Source: Parvularcula dongshanensis (GTDB lineage: Bacteria; Pseudomonadota; Alphaproteobacteria; Caulobacterales; Parvularculaceae). Taken from it: a stretch of DNA of 64,000 nt. The position numbers and the translations under genes were made by a program. A model generated the notes under the pieces. It was not told the origin of the DNA. It ran no database searches and worked only from the letters and a program-made list of their open reading frames with translations. Of the stretch, positions 17,739-26,838 are shown piece after piece; within the stretch, counting starts at the first letter, position 1; each line of letters begins with the position of its first letter. The stretch lies in assembly GCF_014199615.1 (NCBI RefSeq), contig NZ_JACHOB010000001.1, forward strand, positions 62,001 through 126,000. The letters are read 5' to 3'.

Positions 17739-20700
17739 CGGCGCCCTCCTCGGCCTCGGCAGCCGCCCACTCGCCCCGGCGGGCGAGGTGGTCGTAGTCG
17801 CCATAGTCCTTGGCCATGAAGGCGCGGGGCTTCGATTCGTACGGCGTCGCCTCGTTCGCGAAGTGGGCGAGCCAGGCGCGGAAACCGGCCTCCGCCTCTG
17901 CCAGGTGCTCCGCCAGCGCATCGTCCCAGGCGCCGTGATCCTTGGGGAACGGCTCCTTCGGCATGCGCGTCGGCAAGCTGTCGAGGTAGGCGATGCGGCG
18001 CGCCTCCAAGGGCCCGAGCTCCGTGAAGCCGCCCTCTTTCAGCATGAGCGCGGTGAGCGCGAGCTGGGGGTTGAAGAGCTTGGCCTGCCTCATCGTCGGC
18101 ACCTGGCCGGTCTTGTAGTCGAAGATCGACGCCCGGCCGTCCTCGCCTAGATCGATTCGGTCCGCCCTGCCCCTAACGACGTACTCGACGCCCTCGACGG
18201 TTAGGCGCATCTCGCCTTCCACCTCCGCTTTGGCGAGTCGCCCCTCAGCGCGGGCAGCGGCGTCGAAGGCAGCGAAGGCTTCGAACCCCGTCCGCATGCG
18301 GGGCCGCCAGAGGGCACGGATCGAGACGGGCACGTGCCACTCCTCGAACAGTCCTTCTGCGAAACGCGTCAACGTGCCGGCGACGTCCGTCGGGCGCTCG
18401 TCGATCCAAGCCTTCGAGAAGCGCTCGAACACCGCGTGGTAGAACGTCCCCTTGAGCCCTGCGTCCAGCGGCCGTCCCGGCGCGTCGAGCGCCTTCAGGT
18501 CGAGCGTCCTCTTCGCGTAGATCGCGTAAGGGTCGCGCAGAAAGGTGTCGATCTCGGACAGGCTGAACGTCTTCGGCCGCGCCTCCAGCGGCGGACACGG
18601 ACGGGGCTTCTCGCAAGGGGTGGGCGCACCGTCGTGACCGTGCAGGCCGGTGAGCGCGGCGCGAAGACGGGGCGCGTCGTCGATCGGCGCGAGGCCGTCC
18701 TCCGCGGCGAGGAAGCTCTCGAAACGGACCATCCAGCGCGACGGCTTCGCCGGGTTCCGGCCCGCCTTGGCGGAACGAGTGAGCCAGACACGGGGCGCCG
18801 CGGCGAGCTGGCTGAAGTCGTGGGCGGCACGCCCGATGATCATCTCGGGGCTTGGCAGTCCTAGGGCCTGTCGCATCGGGCGGGACAAGAAGGGATCGGT
18901 CCGCGCATCGTCCGGCCACACGCCTTCGTTGAGGCCAGCGAGGATGATCCTGTCCGCATGCTGAAGGCGGGCTTCGAGAAGGCCGAGGATCTGAAGCCGG
19001 GGGTGACCGCCCCGAGGCCGCACGACGGGACCGGAGGAGAGCGCGTCGAAGAGGTCGGGGTAGCCTCCAACCCCTTCGCCGAGGTCCGGCAGCACCGCCT
19101 CGTGCCGCAGGAGGGTCGAGAGGTGGACCGCCAGCGCTTCGCCGTCCTCGTAGCGCCACAGGCGTGCGTCGCCGCCCTCCTTCTCGGTCTCGCAAAGCCG
19201 CTGCGCGACCTCGATATGCGCTTGCAACCGGTCGCCCGGCGTACGGGCGGCGAGGAAGGGCGCGGCGGCGGCTTCGAGCCGGTCCACGAGCGCGAGCGCG
19301 CGGTCGCGTGCGTCCGCCCGCTCGTTCGGCACACGGCGCGCGTCGTCGCGGATCGCGCGGCGCAGCCCTTCGAAGCCCGGCCCCGGCCGCGCGCCACGCA
19401 GGCGCCGGTCGAGCGCCCGCGCGTCCGAGCCTGCCTGCCGCGCGGTCTCGCCCAGGCGACAGAGGTCGTGGACCGTGACGGCACGAAGCGCGACGGGATC
19501 GGACGGGTCGGCGAGCCAACGCGCGACCGCCCGAAGGAACGTGCCGCGGTAAGTGCCCGCGAGCGGCGTGCCGCCCGAATCGTCGACGCTGACGTCCCAC
19601 CGCGCGAGCTTCGCCTGCACCCGGCGCGCGAGCACTCGGTCGGGGGTGACCAGGATCGCGGTCTCCTCCGGCGTCTCGAGCGTCTCGCGCAGGAGGAGGG
19701 CTATGAACTCAGCCTCCTCGTCCTCGGAGCGCGCAGTTGCGACCTTCATGCCGCCGGTCGCGATTCCGACGCCGCCGCCCTCGCGGAAGCGCTGCATCCG
19801 TCCGTACCAGTCATCGGTCGTCTCGGCGGGGCGCAGGACGAGGGAGAGGAAGCCGCGGCGCCGCGCGCCGCCCGCGTCCTCGGCCGCCGACGGCCACGCG
19901 GCGACGGCCTCCCTGTCGAGGCCATCGAAGGCGTTCGCGAGCAGCGCCTTGAAGAGCGCTTGGGGGTGGGGTGGCTCGATCTCGCTCCACGCCCGCTCGT
20001 CGAGATCCGCGTCGAGGCCCGGAAGGACGACGAGGCCGTTATCGAGCTCCGCGACCTTCGCCATGAAGCGGGCGGTGGCGGGAATGGTGCCGAGCGAGCC
20101 CGCGACGATCACCGGCCCCGGCGCCGCCGCGACGTGCTCCGTCAACGCGTCCATGACGTGGCGGCGCCGCGCGGCGCCGTCGATCCGCCCCTGCGCGGTG
20201 GTCCAGGCGGGCCAGACTTCGGTCACGACCTTCAGGAATTCGAGCGACTGCGCCCAGTGCGCCGCGCCTTGCGGCACGGCGTCGTCGTCCACGAGGGTGG
20301 CGAGCCGATCGAAGGGTACGCCTTCGGTGTGGAAGTCGTCGAGGAGCTTGCCGAGCTCGTCCGCCGCCGCGAGCGCCGCGGGCCAAGCGGGGACGGGATG
20401 CCCCTGCGCCTGGCGGGCCCGGCGCAGGAAGCGTGCGAGGACGAGGCGCCGCTCGATCCCCTCCGCAGCCGGGGGCAGTGACGCCTCGGCCTCCAAGGGT
20501 GCGCCGGTGACGAGCAAGTCTTCCTCGTCGACGTCACCGAGGGCGCGCAGGCGCGGCAGCAGCATCGCCCCCTCCCCGTCCGTATGATCGAGGAACGCCA
20601 TGGTCAGCGCGCGGGTCGCGCGGCGGTTGGGCAGGAAGATCGTCAGGTCCGCGAGCGCAAGGGGGTCGTCCTTGTACGCATCGACGATCGGCCCGGCAAG

Positions 20701-20781
20701 CTCGCGCAGGAAGGGCCGCCCCGCGGGGATCGTGTAGAGCGCGGGCGTAGGCCGAAGGAGCATGTCGAGCGGCGTTCCCAT
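17731..20781 (-). CDS. addB: Double-strand break repair nuclease subunit AddB
   Basis: This 1016-residue partner of AddA has a helicase-like fold that lacks a normal Walker A loop. Its C-terminal PD-(D/E)XK nuclease shows GRADRID followed by IFDYKTGQ (about residues 870-905), then the QLALTALML helix. The N-terminus PAGRPFLRELA and the early LPNRRATRAL motif are typical of the alphaproteobacterial form. It starts 3 bp after the stop of the MurU-like gene and overlaps addA, forming one transcription unit from tsaE onward. Confidence 0.94.
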   Translation of the reverse strand: MGTPLDMLLRPTPALYTIPAGRPFLRELAGPIVDAYKDDPLALADLTIFLPNRRATRALTMAFLDHTDGEGAMLLPRLRALGDVDEEDLLVTGAPLEAEASLPPAAEGIERRLVLARFLRRARQAQGHPVPAWPAALAAADELGKLLDDFHTEGVPFDRLATLVDDDAVPQGAAHWAQSLEFLKVVTEVWPAWTTAQGRIDGAARRRHVMDALTEHVAAAPGPVIVAGSLGTIPATARFMAKVAELDNGLVVLPGLDADLDERAWSEIEPPHPQALFKALLANAFDGLDREAVAAWPSAAEDAGGARRRGFLSLVLRPAETTDDWYGRMQRFREGGGVGIATGGMKVATARSEDEEAEFIALLLRETLETPEETAILVTPDRVLARRVQAKLARWDVSVDDSGGTPLAGTYRGTFLRAVARWLADPSDPVALRAVTVHDLCRLGETARQAGSDARALDRRLRGARPGPGFEGLRRAIRDDARRVPNERADARDRALALVDRLEAAAAPFLAARTPGDRLQAHIEVAQRLCETEKEGGDARLWRYEDGEALAVHLSTLLRHEAVLPDLGEGVGGYPDLFDALSSGPVVRPRGGHPRLQILGLLEARLQHADRIILAGLNEGVWPDDARTDPFLSRPMRQALGLPSPEMIIGRAAHDFSQLAAAPRVWLTRSAKAGRNPAKPSRWMVRFESFLAAEDGLAPIDDAPRLRAALTGLHGHDGAPTPCEKPRPCPPLEARPKTFSLSEIDTFLRDPYAIYAKRTLDLKALDAPGRPLDAGLKGTFYHAVFERFSKAWIDERPTDVAGTLTRFAEGLFEEWHVPVSIRALWRPRMRTGFEAFAAFDAAARAEGRLAKAEVEGEMRLTVEGVEYVVRGRADRIDLGEDGRASIFDYKTGQVPTMRQAKLFNPQLALTALMLKEGGFTELGPLEARRIAYLDSLPTRMPKEPFPKDHGAWDDALAEHLAEAEAGFRAWLAHFANEATPYESKPRAFMAKDYGDYDHLARRGEWAAAEAEEGADG

Positions 20782-20784
20782 CGC

Positions 20785-21480
20785 TCAGTTCCCCGTGAGG
20801 CGCGCCTCGGCCGCCGCGTGGCCCGCCGGGTCGCCGACATGCATCCAGAAGCCATCGTGGACGAGGCCGAAGAGCCGACCGTTCGCCATCGCCTCGTCCC
20901 AGAAGACGTGCGTCGATTGCGGCGCCGGTGTCCGTCCGGCCCAGAGGCGCGGGTGGATGATCTGAAGGCCCGTGAAGACGAGCTTGTCCCCGCCCTCCCA
21001 GGAGAGACGACCGTCCGTACCCAGGGCGAAGTCGCCTTTGCCTGCGTAGCCGGACGTGTTCGCGGTCGGCACGAGCAGAAGGAGCGCGTCCATCGCCGCG
21101 TCGTCCCAGGCGGCAGCAAGACGCGCCGCGCCCTCGCCTTCGAGGATCGCATCGGTATTGGTGCAGAAGACCGGGCCGTCCCCTAAAAGCCCGCTCGCCT
21201 GGATCAGCCCGCCGCCGGTTTCCATCAACTGCGCGCGCTCGTCCGAGAGGACGATCCGAGGCTCGTCGCGGCCCTGAAGGTGCGCCTCGACCTGGTCGGC
21301 GAGGTAGTGGACGTTCACGACGGCCCGCGAGGCCCCGCCCCGCGCGACCTCGTCCAGCGCGTAGTCGATCAGGGCGCGGCCCGCGACCTCGACCAGCGGC
21401 TTCGGCCGGTCCGGCGCGAGCGCGCGGATGCGGGTGCCGAGCCCGGCGGCGAGGACCATGGCCGTGCCGACCTCAGCCAC
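20785..21480 (-). CDS. murU: MurU-like N-acetylmuramate-1-phosphate uridylyltransferase
   Basis: This 231-residue nucleotidyltransferase has the signature VLAAGLGTRIRALAPDRPKPL near the N-terminus. The metal-binding Asp region NTDAIL and the late HVGDPAG motif fit sugar-1-phosphate nucleotidyltransferases. Next to amgK it most likely makes UDP-MurNAc in cell-wall recycling, bypassing fosfomycin-sensitive MurA. The GTG at 21480 is chosen because it overlaps the amgK stop (GTGGCTGA), which suggests translational coupling. An ATG seven codons later is the alternative. Confidence 0.88.
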   Translation of the reverse strand: MAEVGTAMVLAAGLGTRIRALAPDRPKPLVEVAGRALIDYALDEVARGGASRAVVNVHYLADQVEAHLQGRDEPRIVLSDERAQLMETGGGLIQASGLLGDGPVFCTNTDAILEGEGAARLAAAWDDAAMDALLLLVPTANTSGYAGKGDFALGTDGRLSWEGGDKLVFTGLQIIHPRLWAGRTPAPQSTHVFWDEAMANGRLFGLVHDGFWMHVGDPAGHAAAEARLTGN

Positions 21481-22531
21481 GAACGACCTCCGGCAAGTAG
21501 CGCTCCGCCCACGCACGGACGGGTGCGAGCGGGGCCCGCGCGAGGTCCGTCTGGAAGTGCGCCCGGACGCGCGGCACGAAGGCGCCGTAGCGCGGCTTGC
21601 CGTCGCGAACCTGAAGCCGGGCGAAGATGCCGAGGATCTTCGCGTTCCGCTGCGCGGCGAGGATGGCGTAGTCGGTCTCGAACCGCTCGCGGTCCCCTTT
21701 TGAAAGCCGCTCGACGTAGCCTTGGTAGAGCGCCTGGGCGTGGCCAGGCGCGAGGTCGCGACGGGCGTCCTCGATCAAGCTCGCGAGGTCGTAAGCCGCA
21801 GAGCCGACGAGCGCGTCCTGGAAGTCGATGACGCCGACGCCCTCGCCTAGAACCAAGATGTTCTCGGCGTGGAAGTCGCGAAGGACCAGCGTGTCGCAGG
21901 GGCCGAGTTGCGAGAGCACTTCGCGCCAAGCGTTCTCATAGGCTTCGTCCGCGCCGTCCAGCAGCGCTTCGCCCGTCGCGTATGGGACGTACCATTCGGG
22001 CAGAAGCCGTGCCTCGGCGAGGAGGGCGGTCTCGTCATAGGTCTGAAGCGTCCAGGCGCCGATCGGACCCGGCTCGGCACCTGTGTCCCGCAGCGCATGC
22101 AGCACCTTGATCGAGCGGGCGTAGTGCGCGCGCTCCGCGGCGGGGTCAGCCGCTTCGACCGCGAGCAGCCTGTCGCCCATGTCCTCGATCACGGCGAAGC
22201 CGTGCTCTCGGTCGGCGGCGAAGACTTCCGGCGCGTGAACGCCTCGTTCGCGCAGCCAGCGGGCGACGTCCATGAAGGCCGAGAGGCTGGGACCCGCGAG
22301 CCTAGCCTCGGCGTTGTAGCCGAGCGCGGCGCGCTCTTCCGGCGTCGCGTCCGGCGGACATGCCGCGCTCTCCTCGGCGGGCGGCGCGTTCATCAGCAGG
22401 GCGGGCGACGGGCCGCCGCGCAGTCGGGCGTAGCTGCGGGTCGAGGCGTCGGCGGGCAGCGCGGTGCGCTCGCAGCCGGCCCAGTCCGTCTCTTCGAGGA
22501 ACGCGTTCGCCAGCGCCTGTCTGTCCGCCAT
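21473..22531 (-). CDS. amgK: AmgK-like anomeric MurNAc/GlcNAc kinase (aminoglycoside phosphotransferase fold)
   Basis: This 352-residue kinase of the aminoglycoside/choline phosphotransferase fold has VLRDFHAENILVL (Brenner-type catalytic loop) and VIDFQDALVGSAAYDLASL (metal loop), both intact. In the AmgK-MurU pathway it phosphorylates MurNAc at C1. The ATG at 22531 sits in a TGATG junction with tsaE and matches the family length. An ATG eight codons upstream is also open. The order tsaE-amgK-murU is conserved in many proteobacteria. Confidence 0.9.
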   Translation of the reverse strand: MADRQALANAFLEETDWAGCERTALPADASTRSYARLRGGPSPALLMNAPPAEESAACPPDATPEERAALGYNAEARLAGPSLSAFMDVARWLRERGVHAPEVFAADREHGFAVIEDMGDRLLAVEAADPAAERAHYARSIKVLHALRDTGAEPGPIGAWTLQTYDETALLAEARLLPEWYVPYATGEALLDGADEAYENAWREVLSQLGPCDTLVLRDFHAENILVLGEGVGVIDFQDALVGSAAYDLASLIEDARRDLAPGHAQALYQGYVERLSKGDRERFETDYAILAAQRNAKILGIFARLQVRDGKPRYGAFVPRVRAHFQTDLARAPLAPVRAWAERYLPEVVRG

Positions 22532-22950
22532 CAAGACCCTCGTCTCACCGTCCATTCGCGAGTGCCGTCGTCCAAGATTCGGCCCGTCAGAAGGAGGGCG
22601 TCCTTAGGCCAGAAGCTCTGGCCGAGGTCCGGCCACTCCACGAGCACGACGCCCGCCTCCAGCATGTCCTCGAGGCCGAGTTCCGCCAGTTCGGACGGGT
22701 CATTAAGGCGGTATAGGTCGAGGTGGTAAAGAGGCGGCCAGGTCTCATAAGGCTGGACGATCGCATAGGTCGGGCTCGGCACCTCCGGCCCGCCGCCCGC
22801 GGCCTCGATCAGGCCCCGCGCCAATGCTGTCTTTCCGGTCCCCATCGGCGCCTCGATCAGCACGCAGTCCGGCGTTCGCAGAGTTTTCCACAAGCGTGCG
22901 CCTAGCGCCTCGCTCGCCGCTTCGTCTTCGCACTTATGGGTTTCGGTCAC
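22531..22950 (-). CDS. tsaE: tRNA threonylcarbamoyladenosine biosynthesis ATPase TsaE
   Basis: This 139-residue P-loop ATPase has Walker A APMGTGKTALARG (about residues 34-46), the SPTYAIVQPY segment and the HLDLYRL motif typical of TsaE. It acts with TsaB and TsaD, whose gene lies 14 kb away in this window. The start codon is GTG at 22950. It is the first gene of the minus-strand run tsaE-amgK-murU-addB-addA and is divergent from the ferredoxin gene. Confidence 0.94.
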   Translation of the reverse strand: MTETHKCEDEAASEALGARLWKTLRTPDCVLIEAPMGTGKTALARGLIEAAGGGPEVPSPTYAIVQPYETWPPLYHLDLYRLNDPSELAELGLEDMLEAGVVLVEWPDLGQSFWPKDALLLTGRILDDGTREWTVRRGS

Positions 22951-22997
22951 GGGTCCGCCTCGCTAAGCCCCGGGGCGATTGGACGGCGGAGTAGAGC

Positions 22998-23318
22998 ATG
23001 GTCAAGGTCACCTTCACCCTTCACGACGGCACGGTCCGCGAGGCCGAAGGCGAAGAGGGGCTGACCGTGATGGAGACGGCGGTCAGGAACGACGTGCCCG
23101 GCATCGACGCCGACTGCGGCGGCGCCTGTGCGTGCGCGACCTGCCACGTCTACGTCGACGAGGCCTGGACCGGGAAGGTCGGCGAGCCGAGCCCGATGGA
23201 GGACTCCATGCTCGACTTCGCCTCCGAGCGTGCGGACAACTCGCGCCTCTCCTGCCAGATCCGCCTCAGCGCAGCGCTCGATGGCCTCAAGGTCGCCGTC
23301 CCGGAGTTCCAAGGCTGA
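22998..23318 (+). CDS. [2Fe-2S] ferredoxin, adrenodoxin type
   Basis: This 106-residue electron carrier has cluster ligands Cys40, Cys46 and Cys49 in the [11 protein letters not shown] motif and Cys86 in LSCQI, the spacing of adrenodoxin/putidaredoxin-like ferredoxins. It may serve iron-sulphur assembly or a cytochrome P450; the local context does not decide. It is a single gene facing hemA, with 16 bp between the two stops. Confidence 0.95.
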   Translation: MVKVTFTLHDGTVREAEGEEGLTVMETAVRNDVPGIDADCGGACACATCHVYVDEAWTGKVGEPSPMEDSMLDFASERADNSRLSCQIRLSAALDGLKVAVPEFQG

Positions 23319-23334
23319 CGACGAGGGCGACGTC

Positions 23335-24555
23335 TCAGGCCGCCGCTCGTTGAAGACCTCTTGCTTCCCAGATCCCTTCGAGCGCTTCGAGAAGCGCGTC
23401 CATGTGCGCATCCGTGTGAAGCGGCGTCGGGCTGAAGCGTAGGCGTTCGGTCCCCTTGGCGACGGTCGGGTAGTTGATCGGCTGCACGTAGATGCCGTGC
23501 TCTGTCAGGAGCTCGTCCGTGACCGCCTTGCAGGCGACCGGGTCGCCGACCATCAGCGGCACGATGTGGCTCGGGCTGTCCATGACCGGCAGGCCGGCCT
23601 CGGTGAGCCGCGCCTTGAGCGTGGCCGCGCGTTCCTGATGCCGGTCGCGTAAGCTCTGCTCCTCGCGGAGGATACGGACCGAGGCGAGCGCACCTGCGAC
23701 GAGGACGGGCGAGAGCGCCGTCGTGAAGATGAAGGACGAGGCGTAGGAGCGGATCGCGTCGACCATGGCCGCGCTGCCGGCGATGTAGCCGCCCATCACG
23801 CCGATCGCCTTGCCGAGCGTTCCCTCGATGCAGTCTATGCGGTCGGCGACCCCCCTCTCCTGAGCGACGCCGCCGCCCTCGCCGTAGAGGCCGACGCCGT
23901 GCACCTCGTCGAGATAGGTCAGGGCGCCGTAGCGCTCCGCGAGGTCGGCGACCGCCTCGACCGGGCCGAAGTCGCCATCCATCGAGTAGACGCTCTCGAA
24001 GGCGATGATCTTGGGCACGTCGCGAGGCAGGCCGCGAAGCAGTTCTTCGAGGTGGTCCGTGTCGTTGTGCCGCCAGATCAGCTTTGAGCCGCGACCACCG
24101 CGGATGCCCGCGATCATGCTCGCATGGTTGAGCTCGTCCGACAGGATCACCGCGCCCGGCAGGAGCCGCGCGAGGGTCGAGAGGGTCGCTTCGTTCGAGA
24201 TGTAGCCCGAAGTGAAGAGGAGCGCGGCCTCCTTGCCGTGCAGCGCCGCGAGCTCACGCTCGAGCGCGACGTGGAAGTGAGTCGTCCCCGCGATGTTGCG
24301 CGTACCGCCCGCCCCCGCGCCGACCCGGTCGAGCGCGTCGTGCATCGCCTCGAGGACGCGGGGGTCCTGGCCCATGCCGAGGTAGTCGTTGGAGCACCAG
24401 ACGATGACGTCCTGTGCGGTGCCGTCGGCTAGGTAGCGCTTCGCGTTCGGAAAGGCGCCGCGTTCGCGTTCGAGGTCTGCGAAGACGCGGTAACGGCCCT
24501 CGGCACGCACGGCAGCGAGGGCGTCCTTGAAGACGCTATCGTAGTCGGTGGTCAT
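23335..24555 (-). CDS. hemA: 5-aminolevulinate synthase (C4/Shemin pathway)
   Basis: This 406-residue PLP enzyme condenses glycine and succinyl-CoA to 5-aminolevulinate, the first committed step of haem synthesis in alphaproteobacteria. The PLP lysine is Lys249 in [14 protein letters not shown], and the motifs [14 protein letters not shown] and [10 protein letters not shown] are intact. The ATG at 24555 gives the family N-terminus. The upstream gap to the marR-type gene carries a 10-bp perfect inverted repeat at 24645-24675 that may control it. Confidence 0.97.
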   Translation of the reverse strand: MTTDYDSVFKDALAAVRAEGRYRVFADLERERGAFPNAKRYLADGTAQDVIVWCSNDYLGMGQDPRVLEAMHDALDRVGAGAGGTRNIAGTTHFHVALERELAALHGKEAALLFTSGYISNEATLSTLARLLPGAVILSDELNHASMIAGIRGGRGSKLIWRHNDTDHLEELLRGLPRDVPKIIAFESVYSMDGDFGPVEAVADLAERYGALTYLDEVHGVGLYGEGGGVAQERGVADRIDCIEGTLGKAIGVMGGYIAGSAAMVDAIRSYASSFIFTTALSPVLVAGALASVRILREEQSLRDRHQERAATLKARLTEAGLPVMDSPSHIVPLMVGDPVACKAVTDELLTEHGIYVQPINYPTVAKGTERLRFSPTPLHTDAHMDALLEALEGIWEARGLQRAAA

Positions 24556-24644
24556 GAGCGGGGCCTATCACGGGTTCCAGGACCCGGATACAAGCAAGAC
24601 CGTCGGTATGGACGATTCTTGCGGTCGCGCGGCGAGTTGTCCTA

Positions 24645-24675
24645 CCTATACTTGAGAATGGATCGCAAGTATAGG
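24645..24675. promoter_or_regulatory. Perfect 10-bp inverted repeat, candidate operator upstream of hemA
   Basis: The arms cctatacttg (24645-24654) and caagtatagg (24666-24675) are exact complements with an 11-nt spacer, so their centres are about two helical turns apart. The element lies between the MarR-type gene stop and the hemA start. No T-run follows on the minus strand, which argues against a terminator. It is AT-rich against a very GC-rich background. Binding by the adjacent MarR protein is inference. Confidence 0.6.
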
Positions 24676-24690
24676 GGGTCGCCCCGCGTC

Positions 24691-25203
24691 TTAGAGCTGA
24701 TAGCGGACCTGATCCGCCCAGAAGCGCTCGAGGCGTGAGAGCGTGATGTTCGTCCGCTCCATCATCTCGGCAGAGACGTCGCCGACCTTGTCGACCGAAG
24801 CGAGGTGCCGGTCGAAGAGACCCTCGATCTTCTCGCGAACGTGGGTTCCCTGATCGGTCAGCGACACGCGCACCGACCGCTTGTCGTGCTCTGAGCGCTG
24901 ATGGCTGATGTAGCCGGCCTCGACGAGCTTCTTGAGGTTGTAGGACACGTTCGAGCCGAGGTAGTGCCCACGGCTGCGAAGCTCGCCAGCGGTCAGCTCG
25001 GCGTCGCCGATGTTATAGAGAAGCAGCGCCTGCACGGCGTTGATGTCCGATTGACCGACGCGGTCCAGCTCGTCCTTGATCACGTCGAGCAACTGCCGGT
25101 GCAGACGTTCGATGAGGGTCAGGAGCTTGAGATAGACCGTCTCCTTGTCCTCGATCACGTCATCGGCTGAATGAGCGACTCTCAACCCGTCCTGCATCAG
25201 CAT
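24691..25203 (-). CDS. MarR-family winged-helix regulator (LdtR-like)
   Basis: This 170-residue regulator has a winged-helix core at about residues 50-130. The recognition-helix region GSNVSYNLKKLVEAGYI and the wing RSEHDKRSVRVSLT are typical of MarR proteins. The conserved hemB neighbourhood resembles that of alphaproteobacterial LdtR, but this rests on memory of gene order. The ATG at 25203 has a second in-frame ATG two codons later. It lies between hemA and the divergent hemB, so control of tetrapyrrole synthesis is a reasonable but unproven idea. The ligand is unknown. Confidence 0.85.
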   Translation of the reverse strand: MLMQDGLRVAHSADDVIEDKETVYLKLLTLIERLHRQLLDVIKDELDRVGQSDINAVQALLLYNIGDAELTAGELRSRGHYLGSNVSYNLKKLVEAGYISHQRSEHDKRSVRVSLTDQGTHVREKIEGLFDRHLASVDKVGDVSAEMMERTNITLSRLERFWADQVRYQL

Positions 25204-25237
25204 GGGAAACCCCGGAAACTCGACTTCTTCGTGGCAA

Positions 25238-25279
25238 CCTTAGGCACGACGAGTCTAAGGCAGAGTAAACCAAGGCAGA
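25238..25279. promoter_or_regulatory. Divergent marR/hemB control region with inverted and direct repeats
   Basis: The 104-bp gap between the marR-type and hemB starts is unusually A-rich. It contains ccttag (25238-25243) and ctaagg (25255-25260), an inverted repeat with an 11-nt spacer. It also holds two copies of aaggcaga (25257-25264 and 25272-25279) 15 bp apart. The half-sites are not the same as those upstream of hemA, so a shared regulator is only a possibility. Confidence 0.4.
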
Positions 25280-25307
25280 AAAAAGCCGACAAAACAGGCG
25301 TCTCAAG

Positions 25308-26318
25308 ATGAAACACCCTTTCCCGGGACGACACCCCGCAACCCGTCCCCGCCGCCTCCGGCAAGAACCTTGGATCCGCGCCATGACGGCGGAGAGCCGC
25401 CTCGTGCCGGAAGACCTGATCCAGGCGGTGATCCTGCGCGAGGACGATGCCCCGGCCGGTCCGGTTCCGGCCATGCCCGGCATCGCCCGGGCGACCGCCG
25501 ACGAAGCGGTCGAGATCGCGAGGAAGGCTTCCGCCCTCGGCCTGCCGGCCCTCGCGCTCTTTCCTCAGACGGGGCCCGAGCACCGGTCGGCCGAGGCGCA
25601 GCTCGCGCTCGATCCGGGCAACCTGATGTGCAGAGCCGCCCGGGCCATCAAGGCCGAAGCGCCCGGCATCGGCCTCATCGCCGACGTGGCGCTCGACCCC
25701 TACACCGATCACGGTCATGACGGGCTGCTGCGCGAGGGCGTCATCCTCAACGACGAGACCGTCGAGCTCTTGACCCGGCAGGCCCTCGTCCTGGCCGAGG
25801 CGGGCTACGATGTCCTGGCGCCATCGGACATGATGGACGGGCGCATCGCCGCGATCCGCACCGCGCTCGACGAGGGCGGCTACGCGGATCGGCTGATCCT
25901 CTCTTACGCCGTCAAGTACGCCTCGCGCTTCTACGGGCCCTACCGCGACGCCATCGGCTCGCGCGGCGTGCTGCAAGGCGACAAGCGGACCTATCAGATG
26001 GACCCGCGCAACGCCGAGGAAGGCCTGCGCGAGGTCGCGCTCGACGTCGCCGAAGGCGCGGACATGGTGATGGTGAAGCCTGGCCTTCCCTACCTCGACA
26101 TGGTCGCGCGGGTGAAGGACGGCTTCGGCGTACCGACCGTCGCCTTCCAGGTCTCGGGCGAGTACGCGATGCTGGCCTGCGCGGCGGAGGCCGGCGCCTT
26201 CGACTTCGAGGCGGCGGGGCTGGAGGCGTTGGCCTGCTTCCGCAGGGCGGGGGCCGATGCGATCGTCAGCTACTACGCGATCCGGGCGGCCGAATGGCTC
26301 AGCGATCCCGCTCGGTGA
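25308..26318 (+). CDS. hemB: Delta-aminolevulinic acid dehydratase (porphobilinogen synthase)
   Basis: This 336-residue enzyme condenses two 5-aminolevulinate molecules to porphobilinogen. The Schiff-base lysines are Lys203 (SYAVKYAS) and Lys257 (VMVKPGLPYLD). The metal loop reads DVALDPYTDHGHDG, with Asp instead of the zinc cysteines, so this is the magnesium-dependent form. The ATG at 25308 keeps the RPRRLRQ arm typical of the family. Its 3' end overlaps the convergent flavin reductase gene by 20 bp. Confidence 0.96.
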   Translation: MKHPFPGRHPATRPRRLRQEPWIRAMTAESRLVPEDLIQAVILREDDAPAGPVPAMPGIARATADEAVEIARKASALGLPALALFPQTGPEHRSAEAQLALDPGNLMCRAARAIKAEAPGIGLIADVALDPYTDHGHDGLLREGVILNDETVELLTRQALVLAEAGYDVLAPSDMMDGRIAAIRTALDEGGYADRLILSYAVKYASRFYGPYRDAIGSRGVLQGDKRTYQMDPRNAEEGLREVALDVAEGADMVMVKPGLPYLDMVARVKDGFGVPTVAFQVSGEYAMLACAAEAGAFDFEAAGLEALACFRRAGADAIVSYYAIRAAEWLSDPAR

Positions 26319-26793
26319 CGATGGGCCCTTCGAGGTACTGCCGCCCCGCATAGATCAGCGGGTGGCCGTCCCGGCTGTCGAAATGGACCACCCGGCCGAT
26401 CAGCACGACGTGGTCGCCCGCGTCGTGCCGGTCCGCGACCTCGCAGTCGAAGCCGGCGATCCGTCCGCGCAGGAGCGGCGCGCCGGTCGCGTAGGTTTCG
26501 CCCTCCCCCTCCAGCAGGTCGTGCCGCCCCGGCGTCGCGAAGCGGTTGGAGGCCTCCGCCTGATCGGCGGCCAGGATGCTGACAGCGTAGTTGTCCGCCG
26601 CGTCGTAGGCCGCGAAGACGCTCGACTTCTTGTCGAGGCACCAAAGGACCAGCGTCGGCTCCAGCGAGACCGAGGTGAAGCTGTTCACCGTGATCGCGAG
26701 CGGCGCCCGTCCCGGCGGCGCGCAGGACACCACCGTCACGCCGGTCGGGTAACGGGCGAAAGCGTTCTTCTGCGCGCGGTAAGGGTCGGTCAT
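26299..26793 (-). CDS. Flavin reductase-like FMN-binding protein
   Basis: This 164-residue protein has the flavin reductase-like domain: the start FARYPTGVTVV, the flavin-contact segment AITVNSFTSVSLEPTLVLWCL and the late GDHVVLIGRVV. Members supply reduced FMN or FAD to two-component monooxygenases; no monooxygenase gene lies nearby, so the partner is unknown. It sits 45 bp downstream of the LpoA-like lipoprotein gene and may be its operon partner. Confidence 0.88.
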   Translation of the reverse strand: MTDPYRAQKNAFARYPTGVTVVSCAPPGRAPLAITVNSFTSVSLEPTLVLWCLDKKSSVFAAYDAADNYAVSILAADQAEASNRFATPGRHDLLEGEGETYATGAPLLRGRIAGFDCEVADRHDAGDHVVLIGRVVHFDSRDGHPLIYAGRQYLEGPIVTERDR

Positions 26794-26838
26794 CGGATCG
26801 CGGGTACAGGAAGCCGCGCCGGGCGCAAAGCCCGGCGC

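Noticed and set aside
24645-24675. The hemA-upstream palindrome as a terminator of the MarR gene
   Set aside because: It is AT-rich with an 11-nt loop and lacks a T-run on the minus strand, so an operator is more likely.
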